From: Adiantum capillus-veneris
Taxonomy: Eukaryota > Streptophyta > Polypodiopsida > Polypodiales > Pteridaceae
Reading direction: 5' to 3'
Length of the DNA stretch: 64,000 nucleotides
Assembly: GCA_014529385.2 (NCBI GenBank)
Contig: CM043958.1
Location: 79,879,025-79,943,024 of the forward strand
Part shown: positions 36,751-49,958 of the stretch, piece by piece
How positions within the stretch are numbered: the stretch's first letter is position 1
Layout of the letters: each line of letters starts with the position of its first letter
Program-made: the position numbers and the translations under genes
The notes under the pieces: model-generated
Seen by the model: only the letters and a program-made list of their open reading frames with translations
The model's database searches: none
What the model was told of the DNA's origin: nothing

Positions 36751-39700
36751 CTCAAGCAGGGATTCAAGCATGGCTAGGATCGCAACTTGCCTGGACAATC
36801 AGCAAGGGCAAGGCCACGGTTTTTGCCTTGGCAATTAAACAACCTTAATAAGAGGGCTTGTGAGACTCATAAGCAAGTTGAATTTAAATTTTTCCATTAT
36901 GAACTCATTGAATCTTGCAGATCTTTCCACAATACAAGCACGACAAGCAAAAGTTACTTATGTTCAGTAAGGTTTTGCGATCAGGCAAAGTATGGCCACA
37001 ATTTATCTTGAGATATTTGCTCTCAGCATTGAAAAATTAGAGGTACGCTTTACTAGTGTAATTATAACAATTAATTGCAGGTTCTTTTATGCTTCCACTA
37101 TGGGCGTAGAACTTGACAAGGTCGATTATTTGTCGATCATCGACAGGATCAGGTACATGCGGCAAGTTTGTATTTAGTATGGCTATCATAACTTTTCCCT
37201 TGAAAGTTTATCTATGCAAGGCAGGTCATTATGTCTGAATTAAGGAGCAAGGCTCCAACAAGGATAACCCATCCAAGGATTTTAATGATAGGGCAAGGTT
37301 GTTTAGCAGTAAAAGCGAGTCAGGCATGGTTGATGACTTGTAAGACAAAGATAATTAGCAAGGCTGATCATTAATTCCAATTCTAAGAAGCCGGCAGGCA
37401 TCTTTCTCTTCTAGTTTAGATTTTGGGGCATGGCTCCTAGACTAGTTTACTAAAATTGATGTAGTAAAAAACGCTCATGCTCAACTCATTGTTGGCAAGA
37501 TAGATCCAACGAGATTTCAAGGGCGGTAAATGCCAGCAATAATGGCAATCCAAGTACACTTTGTCTCTACAATTATTGTAGATGTTTTTAAGCTTTTAAT
37601 TCGATATATTACTCGACAATGTCGACAATCGGCAGGGTTGATTTTCTTCTACATATCTCGAGTATGACAATGCCATAAGATGCATCATGGGAGCAAGGCT
37701 CCATATAAAGATACTCAAGAAATTGGCTTGTGCATTATGTCGGCTAATATCTCCTTCATGTATCCTCTTTGTGGTGTCAAGCGGAAGGGAAAAGCAAGGC
37801 TTTTAGGAGCATTGCAGCTCCCTACGTATATTTAGGCATTGGGGGCATGCTTACTCCAAAGCAATTACAGCTTGCTAGAGTGCAGGAAAAATAAATACAT
37901 GAAGTACATTGAAAGCACAGTCATGTTACATGATGCTCTGACTTCTGATGCTAGGGGTGGTGGTTACAAAAAAATTAATTTTGACAGTTTGATTATATTT
38001 AGATAGCTAAGCTTCGGGAGCTATCTCTTGTACTATTGGGAAATCTCATGAAAGATTGACTATATTGATTCTCTTTTTCTTTGACATTTATGGGTCAACC
38101 CAAGTACATGTTAGCTAAGAGCAATCGAACTCCATTTTATCTCATCTCCTCGATGAACTTATGTGAAGGAAGGCTTCAATTTAGGGCATAATGCTTAGAA
38201 CCTTCCAAAGTTTGGAATATGCTAGTAGCATACAAACTTTGGCAACATGTCTATCTACTTATTACTGGAGGCCAGTATGAACCAAGCCATGAGGGCATAC
38301 AGGGTACAATTGACAACTCTAAATTTTTTTTAGTATACATTGTTATGAGCTAGATTCATCAATATAGATGGCTATGAGCATGCTTCAAGTACAAGGACAA
38401 CAAACATAGACTGAAACTCACTCTCAAACGAGCAACTCCCTCTGAAGTTTAGGATCATGGGCCATGGAGGGGTGATAAGATTAGCCAATTTCAAGTTCTT
38501 CTTGTTTTTGTGTTTCACCTTTAAATTGGACATGATTTTTTGGTTGTGCAAAGCAAGTCCTTTAACAGTTTTAATGAGAAGCAGGGCTTCCATTTCATGC
38601 CAAATTATTATCCATTGATTTAGGATCAAGGATCATGGCACATACATTTGGCAAATTGGCAATAATAGGATATAATCTCACAGTTATGTTGGGCAACAAA
38701 AAACCATGATGTATCTATGCCATTACAAGTCGTGCAAGGCACGTATTCTACCGGCTCAAACTATTGAGACCATTAATGAATTCAAGGGATTATCACACTA
38801 TTTTTTTGATATACATGCATGGAATGTCAGTATGGTGGACTCATTCCACTACAACATAGTTTATGCTTCCACTATAACATCAGCTACTCTGTTCAAAAAG
38901 AGTTGAGGCTGGTATATTTTCTTGTGATCATTGTATATGACTATAGTGGCGGGAAATTTTTGTACACAAGGTGCTAGATATACAAAATGATTATTTTTGT
39001 GGATAGAAAGTAGACATGACCTTACTATCAAGCATATAATCCATGGGACGACATGAATTGACTAAGAGAGCCTAAATAGGTGATCTCTTATTTGAACACC
39101 CAAGAAACTTTAGTATGACTACCATGTTTGTGGTGTCGACAGTTTTTCTATTATGTTCATGGAGAGCTATGATTCCTTCAAAATTTGGCTGTGAATAAGA
39201 TTTCAACTTTGAAACGATCTCTGCTTAGTTGCAACGCTGATCGTGTCTCTAGGAGTGGTAATTTTACGGTATGACCCAGCCAATATACAATCACTTCATA
39301 GGTATTGAGGGTCATAGTTTGTTCTCATCACAGTTGCACTTTCAAGGAAATAAATTTGCAATCTACCAAGGGTTAGTAAAAACGTTCAACTTTCCAAGTT
39401 GATTCCAATCACTAGTAGACACAATAGACTATGTTGGTCATCGTTGGTGGCTGCTAGTTTGAGCAGTTTTCATACAGAGTCTAACCAAGGGGATTGGATT
39501 GCAAAGGCAACACCCAAGGTTACCAATTTATAATTCTTGATTTTCACTCATCTCTCAATTAGTGTTACTAGGCCTTTCCAGGTGGGAGATTTGGTCGGGT
39601 GCATTTGACTATGGGTAAGTGAACCACTATGTTCAACCTTCAGGTATGCATGTGATTTAATTTCATTTCATTTTTTAATATGCTTTGCTTGAATTTTCTA

Positions 39701-40679
39701 AGTAGGATGTGGTAGCTTAAATGCTTTCATCCATTTGCTCTTCTAAGACATGACAAGGTCATGTAGGAGCAAAGTCTTTTAGGCCGTAGTGTTCAAAATA
39801 CATTTCTGCATTATGTAGCTATGGACCTGCATGTAGGGTTTCATTTGGCACATGTTGTCACAAGAGGAGAAACATGGTCTAGGAACTCATGGAGTTCAGT
39901 TTATCCATGTGTGAAGTAATGTTTACGAGGGTCCGTCTCACTCATGTTGCTGAGTGTTTACAGTTATCTCCACGCACATATTCATTTCGTACTTGAAGGA
40001 TATCATTTTTTTTGGACATATTTATATGAGACATATTCCACATGTGGAGAATATGAGTCTCTGGGATTGACATTGGCACCCGTTATTTCAATTATGGGTG
40101 ACAAAGTCCCTAGGTGCCAGTCACATCAGTTTGTTAGACCATTTTACAGACATCATATCAGGAATAATTTCAGTGGCCAAAGATTATCGGATACCTAGTA
40201 AGACTTGTTGAGGTACAAGTTTAACGGATGGTTGTTTACACATGCAGAAAAGATATGTTCTATTAATGAGCTGGTTCATTCGGTACCTAGATTGATGGAT
40301 TTTTCACATTTTATTAAGGCCCAAATATGTTAGCACAATTTTAATGTGGAAAGTATTTAGTTCTTTTCCCTTGAGCCATGAGTTTACCATTATCCATATT
40401 AACATTGGCAAGTATGGTTATGGATATGCATGTTCGGATCTGGTTTTGCTAAATGCATGCACACTAGGTGTTATGGGCCCTAGTGTTTAGCAAAAGCTGA
40501 TTTGGAGTGGCATGAGCGCACATTCATGGCATTGATAGCTTCTAAATAATTTTGCACTCTATGTGCACTATCTCTATGACATTAATTGTAGATCTACCAA
40601 TCACCAATAAAGGTCATGGCTCGGTTTGGGTGCTTGTTGTTATGGAATTGATATTTTACTACCTATTGCAGCTGACAGG
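36751..40679. other. Large non-coding stretch, nothing recognised
   Basis: Almost 4 kb without a domain, LTR pair or tandem array that I can identify. Frames are short on both strands. The word GCAAGGC recurs at 36.6-37.8 kb without a clear period. Confidence 0.55.
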
Positions 40680-40906
40680 TGTTGGAATTAGGGTTGCAGA
40701 GAAACGCACACAGCTTGGAGAAGATGAAGGAAGCTCAAGGCACACAATAGAGAGTGTGTTACTTAGTATGCAATGGAAAGATAGATAGCCCTAGAGTGAT
40801 GGGCGTATATACAATGCTCGGGGGAAAAAACCTCTTAAAGAGGGAAAAAATGCCCCGACGGTCTTAGTGTGTTCACACACATCACTACCACATGTATATG
40901 GTAACA
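40680..40906 (-). repeat. Copia-B family 3' LTR (second copy)
   Basis: About 227 bases, roughly 90% identical to 9145-9373, from TGTTGGAATTAGGG to TATGGTAACA. On its right the minus strand has a polypurine tract (CTCTAGGGGGGATT, 40907-40920), which marks it as the 3' LTR of the fragment that follows. Confidence 0.88.
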
Positions 40907-41713
40907 AATCCCCCCTAGAGTGATGCGGTGAATGAGAGATGGCACATGAGTAAAGGGAAGTGTCATGCCCTGAGACAATCATTCCACAAAGGGGAGTAAG
41001 CCCAAAGCTTTGCGGAAAGCTTCAAGCTTCTCATGAGACAATGCCTTTGTGAAAAGATCTGCAAGGTTGTCCTGTGTTGGCACATAAGCCAAGCTGATCT
41101 CTCCTGCTGAGAGCCTCTTCCCTGACATAGTGGTAATGCACCTCAATGTGCTTTGTGCGAGCATGAAAAACTGGGTTCCTCGCAACTGCCAATGCACTCT
41201 GGCTGTCAGTGTAGATAGTGTTGGCAGTGTCCTGTCCAACACCCAAATCATCCATAAGGCGTCTGAGCCATACACACTCAACCGTAGCTGTGAAGACTGC
41301 CCTGTACTTAGCCTCACAACTCGAAGTGGCCACATTAGGTTGCTTATTGCTCAACCATGATATACATGAACTACCAAGCATGAAACAAAAACCACTTGTG
41401 GACACTCGCGTGTCAAAACAACCAACCCAATCTGAGTCCGAAAAAGCATGTAAGTATGGCGGCAATGATCCCCACTTGGGATAAAACAAGCCAAGATGTA
41501 AAGTGCCACTAAGGTAGCAGAAAATCCTCTTGACAGCCTGCCAATGCTTAAACCCTGGGCTATGCATAAATCTGCTGACCTGTGAGACTGCAAACTGAAT
41601 ATCCAGCCTCGTGTTGCATACATAAATGAGGCAGCCAACAGATGTTTGGTAAAGAGTGACATCAGCAGGATCGCCAGCATCATGTAGATTCAACTTCAAA
41701 CCTGTGTCTGCCT
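40907..41713 (-). pseudogene. Truncated Copia-B family RT end and RNase H
   Basis: The minus strand reads GLKLNLHDAGDPADVTLYQT, then SVGCLIYVCNTRLDIQFAVSQ, the RNase H motif FSDSDWVGCFDTRVSTSGF, and SNKQPNVATSSCEAKYRA. The C-terminus after a frameshift near 41115 reads SAGEISLAYVPTQDNLADLFTKAL. The fragment begins abruptly at about 41713, where Gypsy sequence of opposite orientation starts. The upstream four-fifths of the element is missing. Confidence 0.87.
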
Positions 41714-43471
41714 TAAAAACATGGCAACATCATCTGTATGGTGCTCAGTTCGAGATTGTGTTTGACCATGAAAGCATCAAATGGTTTACACAACAAATAG
41801 ATTTAAAGGGTCGAAAAGCCAGGTGGGCCAAGATCCTTCAGGAATATGACGCCAAGCTAAGGTATCGCAAAGGCCGATACAATGTAGTGGCAGAAGCTCT
41901 AAGTCGAATGCCAGAAATCAATTCACTCTTGTTCACAAAACTTCGTAGTGAATTTTTAGATTCTCTCAAGGGCAATTATGAGCATGATGAAGCATATTCA
42001 AAAGTGTGGAGCCATGTTCAAAAGAGGGATCCTTCTCACTCCAATGACGGTATTGTACAATTAACCTCCACACCTAGTTCTCCTTTATCAAGTGATGAAC
42101 TACAACGATGGAAGCTTTTTACCATCGACAATGGGTACCTACTCCACAAAGGGAGAGTTTGTGTACCGACGAACACAGACATTCGGTGCCAAATTCTTTA
42201 TGAATGTCATGATAGTACAAGTGCAGGGCACCCGGGGATTAGAAAAACTTGTGCTCTCGTACGACGACAGTTTTATTGGCTAGGTCTACATGGCTTTGTT
42301 CAAGCTTATGTCTTGCATTGCCAAAAATGTCAAGTTAACAAGGCAGACCGCCTGAAGGCAAGAGGACTCTTACATCCTTTGGAGATTCCCAATGGAAAAT
42401 GGGAAAGTATCTCTATGGATTATTGTAGGTTTACCAACCACTATACGAGGTCATGACTCAGTATAGGTGATCGTAGATAGGTTGACTAAACTATGTAAGT
42501 TTATTCCAACCAAATCAACGGTTAAGACACCAGAACTAGCCAGGTTATTTGTGGACAATCTATACAAATTGTATGGTTCACCAAGTAGCATTGTTAATGA
42601 CCGTGATCCCAAGTTTAACAGCCACTTTTGGAGAGATGTATTTAAACGATTGGATACACAACTAAACCTCAGTATAGCTGATCATCCAAAAACGGATGGT
42701 CAAACGGAACGGGTTGACCAAGTGCTAGAGGATATGCTAAGAGTATACATCAACAAAAAACAGTCAGACTGGGAAGAATACTTACCTATTCTCGAGTTTG
42801 CCTACAATAGTGCTAAGCATGTCACAACAGGTTTTAGTCCTTTCATGTTCATGTACGGGTTTCAACCTAGGTCACCAGTTACGGTGGGGTTGGCAACCGA
42901 AAAACTCCAATAGGTTAAGGATTTTCTCCAAGACCACATGAATATGCTGAAACTTGCTCGTCATAATGTCCGACAAGCACATGATCGATATAAGAAGGAC
43001 GCTGATGAGAAACGTCGGCAAGTTACCTTCGAAGAAGGGGAGGAAGTATTTTTACATGTGCCAGAACATTCAGAAAGTCTAAAAATTGGGCCGACGCCTA
43101 AATTATCTCTCCGATGTTGTGGGCCTTTCAAAATACTCAAGCGAGTAGGTGATCGTGCCTACAAATTATTACTACCTTCACATTCTCGCATTCATCCGGT
43201 GTTTCATGTAAGTTGTTTACGTAAGCAGTTACATGGGGACGACAATGTCATTGACCAACAGGTTTTGGTTGATTTCATTGAACCTCCTACCTTACCGCAT
43301 GAACCTAAACGTGTTCTTGATTATCATGAGTTGCGTACACTTCATCACGTACGTCAACAAGCCTTAATCAAGTGGAAAGACTGACCTGAAGAAGGTGCCA
43401 CTTGGGAAAACATTAGTGTTCTTAAGAAGAAGTTTCCCACTTTTGTTTTCGAGGATGAAAACTCTTCTTAA
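41714..43471 (+). pseudogene. Truncated Gypsy (chromovirus-type) polyprotein: RNase H end, integrase, chromodomain-like tail
   Basis: It starts inside RNase H (ALKTWQHHLYGAQFEIVFDH ... AEALSRMPEIN). The H2C2 zinc finger of the integrase (GHPGIRKTC ... CQKCQVNK) follows. The core has SMD, VNDRDPKF and KTDGQTERVDQVLED, so the D-D-E residues are present. The C-terminus has GPFKILKRVGDRAYKLLLP, HPVFHVSCLR and the tail EGATWENISVLKKKFPTFVF, typical of chromoviruses. Damage: a frameshift near 42423-42430, a TAG in place of Trp before VIVDRLTK, a TAG at 42911-42913, and a TGA at 43382-43384 where Arg is expected. Gag, protease and RT are missing. Confidence 0.9.
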
Positions 43472-43600
43472 GGGGGGAGTAATGTCAGGACACCAACAAG
43501 GGGACTAGACAAGGGCAGGGCCGGGCTAGGCGGTGTGGAATAGGGAGTCCAACTAGGGCAAAGGGCCAGGGGCTTGCCTACATAATGGGTGGTTGGGTGG
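43472..43600 (+). repeat. Polypurine tract and start of the Gypsy 3' LTR
   Basis: AGGGGGGAGTAA precedes TGTCAGGACACC at 43483, which fits the PPT and LTR start right after the polyprotein stop (43469-43471). The LTR's far end cannot be placed because no partner copy is in the window, so the end given is nominal. Confidence 0.65.
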
Positions 43601-45285
43601 TGGACTCTCAGGCTCTAGCTTCCCTTGTCTTACACCCTCTATGTCACATGATGAACCATCAGCAAGTCGCACGCAACCAAGTCTCCCACTAGAAAATGTG
43701 TTGAACCACTCACAACATGGTGTAACATCACTATCTAGTAATCATTGTGGAGAAAGTGTGCTATCCATGGACATATCCGCAAGAGGTACACTCAAGGCAA
43801 GCATGATATCACTGTCACTTCCATAGATTGCCATTGTAACTGCCCCTCTAACATGTGTCAAAGTCGTATTTGTATCACGCATACATCTTCGCCTGCTATC
43901 TCATACGTCTGAAACAACAATGCCTAATGTGTCCTGTGTGACCACAATGCCAACAACACAAGTATCGGCAAGAACAAGACCACCGTCTCTCACTGTCACA
44001 CATGTCTGTTGCCATAAGTGAATGCCAAAATGGCAGCAAAGTGGAAGATCACTCGACCACTACACAATCATGAAAACCATGACCAATCGCATCAAAACGA
44101 TGCTCATATATGCATAAAACAACTCCACAATATGCTATCTGCAAGCATAAACTGGGACAAAAATCTCAACTGAGCGTAAAGCGCATAACCATATACGCAA
44201 GTAAAGAGCAAACTAGCTCAAAACACATCCCACAAGCGAAACTACCTACAAAAATCTGCAAAAACTTGTGAAACGTGTGACTGTCTATCTATAGCCACAC
44301 AAGCATACGCTAATCCTCACTCCTACGAGAGTGGGTATAAGAACACCAAAATGTGTCCAAGCTTACAAAACCTATCAAAGTGAGAGTGAACACTCGTCAA
44401 TCACTATCAAAGTGGGAATATAGCGACCACTGTACAAGATGGCATAACACTACAAAATTTTATGGCGAGAAGACGGGGAAAAACAAATAGATTTTCCTTT
44501 GCAAAATGAGCCAAAATTCAATGCAAATCACAAGCCCAAAAATTGCAGATAACTGCCAGAGTGGGAGTAAACTCGACCACTAAAGCATCAGATAGTAAAC
44601 TGCGAATAGGTGCAAAACAGCTCGGGGTCGAACGTTACATATGAAAAGGAGCTCCTCACTCACATACTTCCTGAGGTTTCTCCACCCACACTCTTGTGCT
44701 TCTCCCCTTCCTCGCTCGCACCGCAGCGCGCACACACACATCTGCGCACACGCGCCCTCACAATCAGTTATCCAGAGAAGATAGGCAATTTACAAGTATT
44801 GATCTTGTGCTAAAGGATATGTTGAGTGCATACATTAGCACAAAGCAACCCAATTAAAAAGATTATCTCTCTACTTGGAGTTTGCTTACCTTCATACAAA
44901 GCAGGTTGTGACTAAGTTTAGCCTCTTCCTGTTTAAATCAGGTTCTCAACCTTGAACACTGGTTATGGTGGGATTGTTTACTGATGAAAAATGATATTAC
45001 TCCAAGGACTTATACTTTGCTGATGAGTTACATCAACTAGTTACTTTCATGGAAAGTGAAACGAGGTATTCTTTTTAGATACATCTTACTTGTAATAACT
45101 TGTTTTAGCATACTCAAGTGAGTTCTAGATGGAGTTTGTATGCTATGTTGGCGGATATGGGCCGGTGACACAAGACGGTTGCAAAGAGACAACAGTGTGG
45201 AAAATCAAGATCTGCTCTTCTTGATTTTATTGAATCTTTTATTGAACTGTGTTCTACTCAAATGGACAGCTAGATCCATGAAGGA
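43601..45285. other. Mostly unassigned stretch with a possible minus-strand zinc knuckle
   Basis: On the minus strand 43955-43914 reads CWHCGHTGHIRHCC, a C-x2-C-x4-H-x4-C knuckle as in Copia gag, but nothing else of gag is legible around it. The rest, to 45285, shows no domain. Some of it may be the Gypsy LTR. Confidence 0.5.
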
Positions 45286-45511
45286 TGCCACTGCAAAAAA
45301 CATTAGTGTTTTTATGAAGATATCACCACTTTTGTTTTCAAGGACAAAAACACTTTTCCAAGGAGGGAGTAATGCCATTCCTAGGGTAAGACTGGGCAAG
45401 CCAAGGACCAAGATGGACATGCGATCAAGGGGTGCTACATTTGGACGGCTACAAGCCTATATATAGCAAGGTTGGGTGGAGAATTGCATGGTCCAATGCC
45501 CTATGGTCTTA
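45286..45511 (+). mobile_element. Chromovirus polyprotein tail, polypurine tract and short LTR
   Basis: 45286-45360 matches the end of the Gypsy frame at 43395-43471 (CCACTGCAAAAAACATTAGTG). It is followed by AGGAGGGAGTAA and an LTR-like segment from 45373 (TGCCATTCCTAGGGTAAG) with a TATATATAG motif. This segment is closely related to those at 35396 and 35631. It then runs into CT-rich repeats instead of a primer site. Confidence 0.75.
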
Positions 45512-45992
<481 letters not shown>

Positions 45993-46191
45993 TCCTCTCG
46001 CTCTCTCTATCATAACTTCTTCATCCGAACTACGATTTTGGTGATCTATAGCCTTAATCGAAGAGCACAACGCCCTCTATGCATTGATGCAAAAACAAAA
46101 AAAATTAGAGTTATGGAAGGCTTTTTTGTAACAACATTTTTGAAGTGAACAGGTTTAGGGAAGTTGATGCTCATTTCTTATTTTACATACA

Positions 46192-46635
46192 ATGTCTTCC
46201 GGCACTCGCAAGGGTTTTTCTTCTTCAACAAGGTCCACAACCATTGTTGAAAATGATCCAAAATCTCCTAAGTGTGGAGATAGCAACACAATCACTCAAA
46301 CAATGACATCGGAAGCCATAATTGTGGCATACTTGCTATCATTGCAAGAGACCGTAAACAAACAAGGTGAAGACTTACGGGAACTTGCAATGGAGAATGA
46401 CATGTTAATGGTTATTGTGGTTGAGAATGAGAATCTCAAGACACTTGAGATGCAAACAACTTGTTTGATGCAATCTGAGGAGGAAGTCAAGGAATGTAAA
46501 CACTTTCTTGTGGACTTGAATGCTTTGAAGGAGCAAATAAGCAAAGTAGAGCATGACCATGTATTGAAAGAGGATAAATTTGAGTTGGGATGTATGCGAC
46601 ATGAAAAATGTATGCACAAACAAGTCTTGGACTGA
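46192..46635 (+). CDS. Unrecognised 147-residue protein, coiled-coil rich
   Basis: An intact ATG-to-TGA frame, unusual in a window where most frames are broken. The N-terminus is Ser/Thr-rich (MSSGTRKGFSSSTRSTT). From about residue 45 to the end the sequence has heptad-like spacing of Leu, Met and Val among charged residues (LLSLQETVNKQGEDLRELAM, VKECKHFLVDLNALKEQISK), which predicts a coiled coil. There is no signal peptide or membrane segment. It follows a chromovirus-type LTR and CT block by about 200 bases and ends 19 bases before the Copia-D LTR. It could be the N-terminal part of a retroelement gag, or a host fragment. I do not recognise the family. Confidence 0.45.
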   Translation: MSSGTRKGFSSSTRSTTIVENDPKSPKCGDSNTITQTMTSEAIIVAYLLSLQETVNKQGEDLRELAMENDMLMVIVVENENLKTLEMQTTCLMQSEEEVKECKHFLVDLNALKEQISKVEHDHVLKEDKFELGCMRHEKCMHKQVLD

Positions 46636-46654
46636 TGTATGTGGTGGTAACAAT

Positions 46655-46932
46655 TGTTAGGTTTAATGGCAATGTGGCCGACCACCCATCACTAATTGTT
46701 ACTAACCCTAAGTATACAACTATACACTTGTGTGAGCCACTAACACAAAAGTAGAGTGTGTATTGTGCGTAAGTGCATAAGATAGAGAAGAAAGAAAGGG
46801 GACACACAGTGTGTGTTGGCTCTCCCCCTCCAACCTATGTGAGTGGCTATGGTGCTGTGCTGTGTGTGTGTGTGTGTGTGTGCGTGCGTATTCATCTTCC
46901 TCTTTCGTTGTGCTCCCGGCTCCTCTCCTTCA
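46655..46932 (+). repeat. Copia-D 5' LTR
   Basis: Runs from TGTTAGGTTTAATGG to CTCTCCTTCA, two bases before the primer site. It includes a TG microsatellite (46862-46883). Only one copy is in the window, so the left boundary rests on the TG start and the preceding context. Confidence 0.75.
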
Positions 46933-46934
46933 TC

Positions 46935-46946
46935 TGGTATCAGAGC
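46935..46946 (+). other. Copia-D primer-binding site (initiator-Met tRNA)
   Basis: TGGTATCAGAGC, identical to the Copia-A site and the standard plant Copia primer. Confidence 0.92.
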
Positions 46947-48088
46947 TGTTTCATTCCCAAAATCGCTTCCTCGCACGCCTGCACTTTTAAGAGTACAAAC
47001 AGGGTTCTGACTTTGGCATCGGCAAATTCATCATTCTGAGAGTGTCTCCATCAGGCGCTCTACAGTTTTACCCCCCTTTTGGAGCCATTCGTTCCATCAA
47101 AAACCTCATTCGAGCTACAGTTTAGGAGCCGCATTTGTCAGATCTCTTTTGGTAGTTTGTGTTGTAGAGCTTCCATAACTATTACAAGTACTATTGTTGC
47201 AGCCTCTTCCATTTACAAGAGCTCACGACTCATTCGAGTGTTTGTAGCCTCTTTCGGAGTGGCCTCAAACACACACATAGAGTGGGAGTTCTACGGCATT
47301 GTCTTCTTCGACTACAGGTACAGATACAGGTAAGGTACAAGTACATGGAGCGACTTGGTTAGCTTCCTCTGTGCTTCTCGGCCTCAATTTTGGCTTCGGC
47401 TACGGCATCGACATAGACTCAGAGGCTACATGTTTTAGTGCTTGCAAACTCCGGTTCTAGTGGGAGCAATTTTTTATGCATACATTCATATGTTGGCACT
47501 TTTGACAGTGTTTGAGCTCTTTTGAGAGTAGTTTGACTTCCCATAGGAATATTTCTTTACATGCACATGCTTTTGGCGTCTGTTTGAGCATCGTGATGAC
47601 AGAATTGTACGTCTCTGGATACTGCCATTGTACGCTTTTGTGGAGCCATCTTTTGGCTAGTATGGCTCTCTCGGCCATTTCTGAGACTTGGTCCGCATGA
47701 TAGCCATTTCTGAGACTTGGCTATACGTTTTGCTGCATGACATACATTGTTGAGGGTCAATAATGTGAGGTTTGAGTTGGGGTATTCTCAAATGTGGAGA
47801 TACCTTCGGTGATACATGTAGCTGGAGCATCCTTACAAGGCCTCGCCATATGGCATGTATAGAGCGGTATAGGTGCTTTTGACGCCGAGTTGGCAGTCTA
47901 TGGTCAGTTTGATAGTTTATGCGCCTTAGTTGGTCTCTATACATTGTGCTTTTGAGAGGCGTTTCCCTCTTTTATGCATTGTGAGTGACATACTTGGTCA
48001 TTTTGTCTTGTATTTTGGTTGACATAGTCCCAAATACAAAGGAGACTCTACAGAAATTTTCCCAGAATCTTTTGGTAGTTTTGTCACC
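46947..48088 (+). other. Copia-D untranslated leader
   Basis: About 1.14 kb without coding similarity. A 21-base segment is duplicated near 47676 and 47703. It ends at the gag ATG. Confidence 0.7.
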
Positions 48089-48143
48089 ATGTCTACTAGC
48101 AAAGACCGTGACATTTATGACATAAAGAAGTTTGATGGCACTA
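48089..48143 (+). pseudogene. Copia-D gag, first 18 codons
   Basis: The ATG is at 48089. The frame reads MSTSKDRDIYDIKKFDGT and is cut by the inserted LTR after GGCACTA. It rejoins at 57973, where the frame continues with SFQLWKKQMHDML. Together they form the usual Copia gag start (KFDGTNF-x-LWK). The last five bases, CACTA, are the left target-site duplication. Confidence 0.88.
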
Positions 48144-49101
48144 TGTTGGACGGGAGCGACTCACACACCCATGAAGTGCATGCAAACACTACCTAGATCA
48201 ACATAATGTCAATCGAGGACACAGATGACACGATAGGCACACGGAGGAAATATCTTTAGCTTGTCAGGCTGAGACCATCCTACACATACAACACTCTGGA
48301 AGGCCAACTAAACCACAATCAAGAACCTCACTGCTCTCAACTACACCACCTAGCCACATACACACATACGGAAGGTAACTCACCTAATCATGCCAGATTC
48401 ATACGAAACTTAAGGAACACCATCCCCTCACTAGGATACACTTGTCCCTAAGCTTCTACACTCAAAACCCTCACTCTAAACCCATCTGCAGAAAACGTGT
48501 AGGATGACAGAGCCGAATTTTGAAAGTGCTCGAAACTGAAATTTATGAGTACCTATGCGTAGCTTATGTCGCCACGATTCTATAGACTACTAGCACGCAA
48601 AAAACAGACATCGTTTGATACACTTACGGCCACAAATAGCTCGTAGATGCATCGGCGTGTGCGCTTCGTCTTGCGTGGAATGCTTGGCGTTGTCACGTAG
48701 CTCTCCTTGAGCCTACAACAATGGTGCAGTCGGATCTCCAATGCGTTGAGCAAGCCGGGCGTAGCGAGAGGATGAAGCTCACGCTCACTCTCTTTCTCTC
48801 TCACACATAGTAGACGGCAGCGCTAAGTTTTGATTATGATTAAAAGTCTCCTTTACAAAATGACCTAGGTACCTTATATACTAAGGCTACCTTAGGTTTA
48901 ACCAAAAATGGGGTTGAAAGGGTCAAATGGCTTTGTATTTACAATCTGGAAGTGCCATTGCACCCCGGCTTCTGAAACTAGAATAACTACTCATTACAAA
49001 TGACGTTTATAGCCATAATCCGCAGCATTTCATAACTCGCAAAAGATAAGACTTTGGTACGAAACTTGAGTTATGTTGTGTTGTTGACCCAGCGGTCAAC
49101 A
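48144..49101 (-). repeat. 3' LTR of the non-autonomous element
   Basis: Matches 57039-57967, but carries 27 extra bases (48151-48177) directly after the first seven bases TGTTGGA. On the minus strand it begins TGTTGACC. Confidence 0.9.
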
Positions 49102-49113
49102 TTCCCCCCTTCC
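49102..49113 (-). other. Polypurine tract of the non-autonomous element
   Basis: The minus strand reads GGAAGGGGGGAA directly before the LTR's TGTTGACC. Confidence 0.85.
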
Positions 49114-49199
49114 GCATTCATGTCGTCCCCGACATGACCTGATTGTCGATGGCGATGTGGTCTTTGCTGTCGTTTTGATGTGGTCTTTGCTGTCGTTTT

Positions 49200-49692
<493 letters not shown>

Positions 49693-49958
49693 CTTTTGAG
49701 ATCCTCTGATTACCCTTATGTCTGGTCTTTGTCATTGAGGACTTCTTTGTTCTTGAGTTATGTTGTGTTGTTGACCCAGCGGTCAACAGTTTGTTGTTGT
49801 TTTGGCTTCATCTGTTGCACTGCTTGTATCTCTGTCGAACCACAACAAGAATTATGATCCATTAGAGCGGACATCTATCATCATAACCATTCATCTTTTG
49901 AGATCCTCTGATTACTTTTATGTCTGCGCTTCTTCATTGGGGACTTCTTTGTTCCTGT
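49693..49958 (-). repeat. Direct repeats of about 64 bp flanking a stray LTR end
   Basis: 49693-49756 and 49895-49958 are similar (both start CTTTTGAGATCCTCTGATTA). Between them, at 49752-49788, lies a copy of the LTR's terminal 37 bases (CTTGAGTTATGTTGTGTTGT through GGTCAACA). This is not an LTR boundary of the present element, so it is left from a rearrangement. Confidence 0.85.
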
